A stretch of 64,000 bases of DNA, from positions 16,362 to 80,361 of the forward strand of contig CAZGNO010000005.1 of the NCBI GenBank assembly GCA_964527785.1. The letters run 5' to 3'. The DNA is from JADJXV01 sp964527785 (lineage in GTDB: Bacteria; Bacteroidota; Ignavibacteria; Kapaibacteriales; UBA961). Within the stretch, counting starts at the first letter, position 1. Each line of letters opens with the position of its first letter. A program made the translations under genes and the position numbers. Below the pieces are notes generated by a model. The model made no database searches and was not told the DNA's origin. It worked only from the letters and a program-made list of their open reading frames with translations. This document shows positions 58,947 through 64,000 of the stretch, one piece after another.

Positions 58947-58947
58947 T

Positions 58948-58968
58948 CTTTACATATTTATTAACTTT
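58948..58968 (+). promoter_or_regulatory. Cargo-gene leader repeat, copy 1
   Basis: CTTTACATATTTATTAACTTT lies exactly 33 bases before the cytolysin-like gene's ATG. It matches the copy before the next lipoprotein gene at 20 of 21 positions and the same spacing. It is AT-rich, without a ribosome site, and is a candidate promoter. Confidence 0.6.
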
Positions 58969-58980
58969 CTAAACAACTGA

Positions 58981-60561
58981 ATGAAAAGTTCATTAACCGT
59001 CTTGTTATTGATTTCGAGTATAATTCTATACTCTTGTACTGAAAACCCGACCGATACAACAAAACCATCAGCAGATATAGATGCTTTGGTTAGAGATGCA
59101 GGAACAAAGAATACTTCTCTCGTCGAGAAGAAAGTTCAAACAGCTCAGACAACTGAAACAATAACGGAAAACGGAAAGAAATATGAACTAAAGAAAACTT
59201 CATGGAGTTTAGCAAAAAATCTTGATAATAATATTATTCCCTTCAATCCTAATGCAAATACTCTTTGGGCGGGTGCGATTGTTCAGGGGAATGAAGTTCC
59301 CAACGGAATCCTGAATTCCATCGGTGACAATATACCACGCACACCTATTACTATTACCGCCAAAAGTGGTGACAAATTATTCGGTAACGCTACTATCGAA
59401 AATCCTTCCAACGCAAAGTATTCATCATCCCTCAGCACTGTCCTAAAAACTGTTACAGGAAATTCAGTAGCAAACATGATTTTCCAAAAGCAAGAGGCAT
59501 ATTCTAAAGAGCAAGCAAGTATGGAATTGGGAATGAGCGCAAAATGGTTTGTAGGTTCTGCTTCCGGCAATTTCAACACCGCTAACAGTAGCACGGAAAA
59601 GAACATATACATTTTTTTCAAACAAGAATACTACACAGTGTCGGTAAACGAACCCTCAAAACCATCAGATTATTTCGCAAGTACAGTTGATATTAATGAT
59701 TTGAAGTCTAAAGTTTCGACCGGTAATCCATTATGCTATGTTGCCTCAGTAACATACGGTCGGCTTTTAATGGCAAAGATGACCTACAAAGGTGAGAAAA
59801 GTATGGATGATGTGAAAACAGCCGTTACCGGAGCTTTTGGTGTCGCCAATGGCAAAGGGAATTATAACAAGAATAGTGATGTAGAGAAAAGTACGTTCGA
59901 CGGTATCATTCTTGGAGGTTCGGCGGGTGGAGCTGCAAAAGCATTAACAGGAGCTTCGATACAATCCATTGTGGATTTTATCAATGAGGAAGCAAATTAT
60001 TCTGCTGATTCTCCGGGTTATCCTATTTCTTATACGGTAAAAAATCTTGCTGATAATTCCATAGTCAAGCTAGGGGAAACTACAGATTATACAGTGAATG
60101 AATATACTGAGAGCTCAGACAATTTTCAAAACTTCAGCTTGCATATAGAGGGCTTCTACGTTATCAATGATTGTGAGCCAATTGGTAATGGTGATTTCTA
60201 TTATAATCTGAATGTAGTTGACCAAGATAATAAGAGCTTGATCAATGGAGGAATTTCAGTACCTACAAATCAAACTATTCCTGCCGGTGATGCGGCATGG
60301 GTTTCGGTAAAAAGAGATTATGATTTCAAATTAAACAAATCCTCCGGTGCAAACTTCCGAGTGGTTGGTAAAATATCTGAGGACAATTCACTCGTTTCGG
60401 ATACTGATGTTCCTTTCGACAAGGCATTTTCTTTCCCATGGGCTGATGCAGACTTAAAAAACGACTGGAAAATAGGAACTGAGGCAGGATACTACGGTTT
60501 AGAGATGTTTAGAGATGCAGGTTGTAAGATTGTACTGATTTTGAAGATAACCAAGAAATAA
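58981..60561 (+). CDS. Cholesterol-dependent-cytolysin-like lipoprotein
   Basis: The 526-residue protein starts with a lipoprotein signal (lipobox ILYSC, Cys19). The mature part matches the thiol-activated cytolysin family: LWAGAIVQGNEVPNGIL and IPRTPITI (about 95-126), FKQEYYTVSVNEPSKPSDYF (213-232), YVASVTYGRLLMAKM (253-267), and the GYPISYTVKNLADN segment. The cholesterol-binding ECTGLAWEWWR undecapeptide is absent. It could form pores or act in a two-component way as known for CDC-like proteins of Bacteroidota. It is lysogenic cargo with its own leader. Confidence 0.88.
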   Translation: MKSSLTVLLLISSIILYSCTENPTDTTKPSADIDALVRDAGTKNTSLVEKKVQTAQTTETITENGKKYELKKTSWSLAKNLDNNIIPFNPNANTLWAGAIVQGNEVPNGILNSIGDNIPRTPITITAKSGDKLFGNATIENPSNAKYSSSLSTVLKTVTGNSVANMIFQKQEAYSKEQASMELGMSAKWFVGSASGNFNTANSSTEKNIYIFFKQEYYTVSVNEPSKPSDYFASTVDINDLKSKVSTGNPLCYVASVTYGRLLMAKMTYKGEKSMDDVKTAVTGAFGVANGKGNYNKNSDVEKSTFDGIILGGSAGGAAKALTGASIQSIVDFINEEANYSADSPGYPISYTVKNLADNSIVKLGETTDYTVNEYTESSDNFQNFSLHIEGFYVINDCEPIGNGDFYYNLNVVDQDNKSLINGGISVPTNQTIPAGDAAWVSVKRDYDFKLNKSSGANFRVVGKISEDNSLVSDTDVPFDKAFSFPWADADLKNDWKIGTEAGYYGLEMFRDAGCKIVLILKITKK

Positions 60562-60562
60562 A

Positions 60563-60583
60563 CTTTACATATTTGTTAACTTT
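60563..60583 (+). promoter_or_regulatory. Cargo-gene leader repeat, copy 2
   Basis: CTTTACATATTTGTTAACTTT differs from the copy at 58948 at one base and also ends 33 bases from its ATG when counted from its first base. It suggests that both lipoprotein genes are expressed from matching promoters. Confidence 0.6.
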
Positions 60584-60595
60584 TCAAATCATTGT

Positions 60596-61258
60596 ATGTT
60601 AAAAATACTTGTACTCTTACTCTCTGTAATGTTATGGAGCTGTGGTAAGGCAAATGACCAAAAAGTAGAAGCCGGTCAACAACAGTCTCAGACAGCCGAA
60701 AAAGGGTTGGTTTCCGGTCCTAAAGAAAAATCAGAAGAGTTGAAAAGAATAGATGAACAAGCGGCATTGATCAATATTTTAGTTAGCACTCCTGACGAGT
60801 ATTGTTCAACTGAGCGTCGCATTAATAAACTAAGCTCTCTTGTTACTACTGAGGAAGGAAAACAGTACGCAAATACCAAATCAACAGAAATGCTTGCAAG
60901 AATAGAATCGAAAGCAAAAGAAATTGTTGATGAGTATTGGGAGAAAAACTTAGATAAGAACGAGCCATCGCAAGTAGTTCAAGGTACAGTTGAATTAGAG
61001 TTTAAGAAGAAAAACAAGTTCGTAACTGTAGTTTCAGCAAATTATATTGACAAAGAAACTCACTACGAAAAGAACAATCGCAAACGTATTACAAAATACA
61101 ACTTTCTCTATACAATGAAAGAAGATACAGGCATACTTAGTAGTGACAACTTCTATTCCGTAAAGGCATATTGCGAAGCAACGTATATAATGAACTGTGA
61201 AGAGGGATCAATCGGTACAGGCGGATATATCACTTCTATTACTAAAACCAATAAATAG
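60596..61258 (+). CDS. Lipoprotein partner of the cytolysin-like gene
   Basis: The 220-residue protein has a lipoprotein signal (MLKILVLLLSVMLWSC, lipobox Cys16), a Gln/Glu-rich linker, a helical region (ELKRIDEQAALINILVSTPD) and a beta-rich C-terminal part with two to three cysteines. No family is recognised. A shared leader and adjacency suggest that it works with, or protects against, the cytolysin-like lipoprotein (inference). Confidence 0.7.
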   Translation: MLKILVLLLSVMLWSCGKANDQKVEAGQQQSQTAEKGLVSGPKEKSEELKRIDEQAALINILVSTPDEYCSTERRINKLSSLVTTEEGKQYANTKSTEMLARIESKAKEIVDEYWEKNLDKNEPSQVVQGTVELEFKKKNKFVTVVSANYIDKETHYEKNNRKRITKYNFLYTMKEDTGILSSDNFYSVKAYCEATYIMNCEEGSIGTGGYITSITKTNK

Positions 61259-61289
61259 AGTACAATGGCAAAAATACGTTTGAGGTATT

Positions 61290-62327
61290 ATGAAAGAACT
61301 TTTACTTGAATGTAACCACAAAGGACATATTAAAAATAGAGAATCTGAATGCTTGGAATTTAAGGAATCTTTTCATAGACCGGGTTCGGAATCATTTACA
61401 AAGACATCAAGAACTATTGCTGGATATGCAAATGGCAATGGCGGATATGTTGTTTATGGTGTAGAAAACAGTCCTCGTGTTCCTATTGGAGTAGATTCAA
61501 GGTGGAGAGATCTTGATCCGAAAGATATTACAACTTTTCTACAAAATCATTATTATCCTGAGATAAATTTTGAATTAGATGATTTTACTATTATAGTAAA
61601 TAGCCAAGAAATGACTTTAGGAGTTATTAGAATATATGAATCAACTTACAAGCCGGTAATTTGTAAGAAAATAGATTCTAAAAATATATTGAGATTAAAT
61701 GCAATTTATAAAAGGGATCGTGGAAAAACAGACGAAATAAAACCGGAGGATTTGATTTTTCTTCTTAATCGAGAGCGTGAAAAAGAAAAAGAAAAATGGT
61801 TGAATTTATTTGAAAAAATCGGGAAAGTAGGGTTAGATAATATTGCCCTTCTTAATTTGCAAGATGGGGAAATTAAAGGTCACAATGGGAATTTTTATAT
61901 TGATGAAAACTTATTACCAAGTCTAAAGTTCATCAACGAAGGGCATTTTGATGAAAAGGAAGGTGCTCCTACATTAAAGCTCATAGGTACACTTGAAAAA
62001 GTTGCAGTACAAATCGAAAAACCCGTGCCTTATCCAGTAGTAAATCCTAATCTTCTTAAACCGAAACAAGTAGTTACGATGGTACAGCAGCATTTTCAGG
62101 CAAATAATGTACCCGTCAATTTTACTCAAGATGCTCATACAAGATGTTTTAAGAAATACAATGTACGTCCCCCAAAAGGTAGTGAAAATCCGGGTGAAAC
62201 CAATGCACTATATTGTTTATACGATGTTTTAAACGAAAACTATGGTTATACTCAGGAATGGGTTGAGTTTTTGTCCGTTACTATGTCTGATGAGCAAGAA
62301 TTTTGGTCGTTGTACCCTAATAGATAA
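61290..62327 (+). CDS. AlbA_2 (Schlafen-type) domain protein
   Basis: The 345-residue protein has an N-terminal AlbA_2/Schlafen-AlbA_2 domain: ECLEFKESF, SRTIAGYANGNGGYVVYGVE, and YKRDRGKTDEIKPEDL (about residues 20-165). This fold occurs in nucleic-acid-binding and defence proteins. The remaining ~180 residues have no recognised domain but include a conserved-looking RCFKKYNVRPPKGS segment. Between cargo lipoproteins and integrase, a superinfection- or defence-type role is plausible but unproven. Confidence 0.8.
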   Translation: MKELLLECNHKGHIKNRESECLEFKESFHRPGSESFTKTSRTIAGYANGNGGYVVYGVENSPRVPIGVDSRWRDLDPKDITTFLQNHYYPEINFELDDFTIIVNSQEMTLGVIRIYESTYKPVICKKIDSKNILRLNAIYKRDRGKTDEIKPEDLIFLLNREREKEKEKWLNLFEKIGKVGLDNIALLNLQDGEIKGHNGNFYIDENLLPSLKFINEGHFDEKEGAPTLKLIGTLEKVAVQIEKPVPYPVVNPNLLKPKQVVTMVQQHFQANNVPVNFTQDAHTRCFKKYNVRPPKGSENPGETNALYCLYDVLNENYGYTQEWVEFLSVTMSDEQEFWSLYPNR

Positions 62328-62383
62328 ACTCTATTATCCTTTTGGATAAGAAAATTGAATAATACTAACACACAAAATGACCA

Positions 62384-63499
62384 ATGGCAAAGCGTAAGCA
62401 AATTGTACCCGGATCTATTTTCACAAAAGAAGGTACTGAAAAGCTGACAATAAAGTATAGGGGGGTGCATTATTCTATAGGAATAGACGATACCCCCCAA
62501 GGGCGTAAGATTGCAGCCGAAATGCTCAATACAATGCACTTCAATTATATCAACTATAACCAACTGCCGTTTCAAGCTAAGAAGATTTCTGAAGCTTTCA
62601 AAGAATTTGAGAAAGATCACTGTAAAGGATTGTCGAAAGCAACAATTCATTTATATAAGACTGCATACGAAACGATAAACCCTGTTGATTTTAATCTTAC
62701 TCATGAACGTATAGACAGCGAGGTGATAACTTTTACCACGAATTACGCTGACAAAGTAAAACAAAGTACAATCACTAACTATCTCCGGCATTATTCTGTT
62801 TTCATAAATTATTGCTTTAAGAAAGAATGGATTCGCAAATACCCCGAAAAGCTAATTTCGGAACGGAAGGTAAGTAAGAAAAAAGAAAGTAAAAAAGAAA
62901 TTATACCGTTTGAAAAATTTGAATTTGAATTGCTTGTTTCTCATTTCTTAAAAGAAGCGAAGGAAGCTCCAACAGAAATATCCCGAAATGTAGCAAATGA
63001 ATTTGCACTGCTTTTACTGCTCCTTTGGCACACTGGAGGGCGTATCGGTGAAACATTGGAGTTGTTATGGTCACAAGTTGATCTCAAGACTCGTCGTATT
63101 CGGTATGCAAACAAAACTTTGAAATATGAGGATGATTATATTCCTATCTCATCAGTGGTCGTAGAAATTCTAAAAAAGTTGAAAGAATGCGATCATGGGG
63201 AAAAAGTGTTTCGTTGGGGTGTTGGAACTCAGTCCCGTCTTGTAAGACGTTTGAATGCCGCTATGAAAAAACTAAACATTGATAAGAAAGATCGTGCGTT
63301 TCATGCAATTCGCCGTACATTTGCAACAAATCTTTTTGAAGAGAATGTTTCGATTGCCGATGTGAAAGATATAATGAGACATCGCGACATCAAAACAACA
63401 CTCGAACATTACAAGGCAAAAAACGCACAAAGATTAGAATCTATCGTTGAAAAAAGCATTGCAAAAGCAGGTACAGCACCACAGATAGGAACATTGTAG
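62384..63499 (+). CDS. int: Tyrosine integrase
   Basis: The 371-residue protein has an N-terminal arm-binding-type region, a core-binding SAM-like domain (~65-165) and the catalytic domain with R220 (HTGGRIGETL), H307/R310 (HAIRRTFAT), H333 and nucleophile Y343 (TLEHYKAKN). All catalytic residues are intact. It lies 163 bases from the attR core. It would integrate and excise the element at tRNA-Lys. No stand-alone excisionase is adjacent; the HTH gene at 54202 is a candidate. Confidence 0.96.
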   Translation: MAKRKQIVPGSIFTKEGTEKLTIKYRGVHYSIGIDDTPQGRKIAAEMLNTMHFNYINYNQLPFQAKKISEAFKEFEKDHCKGLSKATIHLYKTAYETINPVDFNLTHERIDSEVITFTTNYADKVKQSTITNYLRHYSVFINYCFKKEWIRKYPEKLISERKVSKKKESKKEIIPFEKFEFELLVSHFLKEAKEAPTEISRNVANEFALLLLLLWHTGGRIGETLELLWSQVDLKTRRIRYANKTLKYEDDYIPISSVVVEILKKLKECDHGEKVFRWGVGTQSRLVRRLNAAMKKLNIDKKDRAFHAIRRTFATNLFEENVSIADVKDIMRHRDIKTTLEHYKAKNAQRLESIVEKSIAKAGTAPQIGTL

Positions 63500-63524
63500 A
63501 AAAAGCACTTACGTAAATTGCAAT

Positions 63525-63541
63525 TGTACCCAAACTGTACC
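63525..63541 (+). repeat. Candidate integrase arm site (P side)
   Basis: This is an exact copy of the TGTACCCAAACTGTACC doublet at 6969-6985, 122 bases before the right core copy. More TACGTAAA-like motifs between here and the core (63510-63580) could be further arm or accessory sites. Confidence 0.6.
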
Positions 63542-63662
63542 TATAAGAATATATAGAATTACGCAGAAGTACGTAAAAGTACATTTTTTATAAAAATCTA
63601 AGTTTCTGAAATTTCTATAAGTTACTTATTTTTATTGAATTTAATATTTTTCGCGCCTGAAA

Positions 63663-63708
63663 ACTCTTAATCAATGGGCCGAGGGTTCGAGTCCCTCAGG
63701 AAGCACAA
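63663..63708 (+). repeat. attR core (46-bp direct repeat)
   Basis: Identical to the 3' part of tRNA-Lys at 6850-6895. It lacks the tRNA 5' half, so it is a remnant marking the right end of the element. Confidence 0.95.
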
Positions 63709-63713
63709 GTAAA

Positions 63714-63750
63714 AACCCTTTGTATATTTCGATGTACAAAGGGTTCTTTT
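63714..63750 (+). terminator. Displaced host tRNA-Lys terminator
   Basis: AACCCTTTGTA and its complement form an 11-bp stem around a 10-base loop, then CTTTTG. It starts six bases after the attR core, in the position equivalent to the element's terminator after tRNA-Lys, so it is probably the original host terminator separated by integration. Confidence 0.8.
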
Positions 63751-64000
63751 GCAAATATATGATAAACCGAATTTGACTCTTCCGAATACTTAATTATTCC
63801 TAACTAAGTGCTTAGTTAAAAATAATCGTTGTAACTAATATCCATAATTTGGCAAGTAATTGAACAACGTGGGCTCTGTGTGACTTGAGCTTGTTTGTTA
63901 TGCTGAGTTCCAGATAGTCGCCGAGCCGCCTACAAAATAATACAGTGACATAAAAAATAAGACAGTTGCCTTCTGTCATTCTGAAGGAGTCTTCGACTGA
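63751..64000. other. Host intergenic sequence, no gene seen
   Basis: No convincing coding region is present. It holds an inverted repeat TAACTAAG/CTTAGTTA at 63801-63818, of the size bound by dimeric regulators, and ends in TGTCATTCTGAAGGAGTCTT, which resembles dispersed intergenic repeats in this bacterial group. Confidence 0.6.

Larger units (their letters stand above)
6850..63708. mobile_element. Integrated temperate phage-like element, ~56.8 kb
   Basis: A 46-bp direct repeat of the tRNA-Lys 3' end bounds the element and a tyrosine integrase lies inside the right copy. Gene order is phage-like: rightward structural/lysis genes, a leftward early operon, and a divergent repressor/integrase/cargo block. 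Phage-type proteins include the S24 repressor, CHAP and SLT muralytic enzymes, a fibre with YadA-like repeats, Tad2 and ThyX. No terminase, portal, HK97 capsid or tail gene is recognisable, and there is no relaxase or type IV secretion gene. All major genes look intact, so it may be active. Confidence 0.93.

Noticed and set aside
6850..63708. Integrative conjugative element
   Set aside because: No relaxase, coupling protein or type IV secretion gene is visible, while repressor, lysis and fibre genes fit a phage.

Overview
The window looks like a chromosome segment from the Bacteroidota/Chlorobiota side of the FCB superphylum, with a Kapabacteria-like bacterium as my best guess. The reasons are moderate-to-low GC, no encoded CCA on the tRNA, weak and sporadic Shine-Dalgarno sites, a single-chain glycine decarboxylase, and palindromic repeats of the type common in that group. 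The host part (1-6.85 kb) holds the end of recR, a SAM methyltransferase, two family-2 glycosyltransferases, rplS, gcvP and a tRNA-Lys(CTT) gene. Host DNA resumes only in the last ~290 bases.

Almost everything between is one integrated element. A 46-bp direct repeat covering the 3' part of tRNA-Lys occurs at 6850-6895 and 63663-63708. A tyrosine integrase lies just inside the right copy, and a short repeat flanks the core on both sides, as phage arm sites do. The element is about 56.8 kb, plus whatever a 10-N assembly gap at 7043-7052 hides.

Its layout is phage-like. (1) A rightward late block (7-36 kb) carries membrane proteins, a transglutaminase-like protein, four tandem cysteine-rich paralogues, beta-rich candidate capsid proteins, three peptidoglycan-cleaving enzymes, a 1193-residue fibre with YadA-like head repeats, a holin/spanin-like pair, a Tad2 anti-Thoeris protein and a 1674-residue methylase-helicase-ATPase fusion. 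(2) A dense leftward early block (57.8-36 kb) carries DNA-binding proteins, five tandem paralogues with ATGA overlaps, ThyX, an HNH nuclease, a Spo11/TopoVI-A-like protein, a putative initiator with internal repeats, a DNA methyltransferase, an RNA ligase and an adjacent tRNA-like gene with a lengthened anticodon arm. (3) A rightward lysogeny/cargo block (58-63.5 kb) carries an S24 repressor, a cholesterol-dependent-cytolysin-like lipoprotein with a second lipoprotein, an AlbA_2-domain protein and the integrase.

The element lacks any terminase, portal, HK97-type capsid, tail tube or tape-measure protein that I can recognise. It is rich in small membrane proteins and muralytic enzymes and has three adjacent beta-rich structural candidates. 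My main inference is a temperate, probably tailless and possibly membrane-containing virus of an undescribed lineage. It carries a pore-forming-toxin-family lipoprotein as cargo. The capsid assignment is inference and needs structure prediction.
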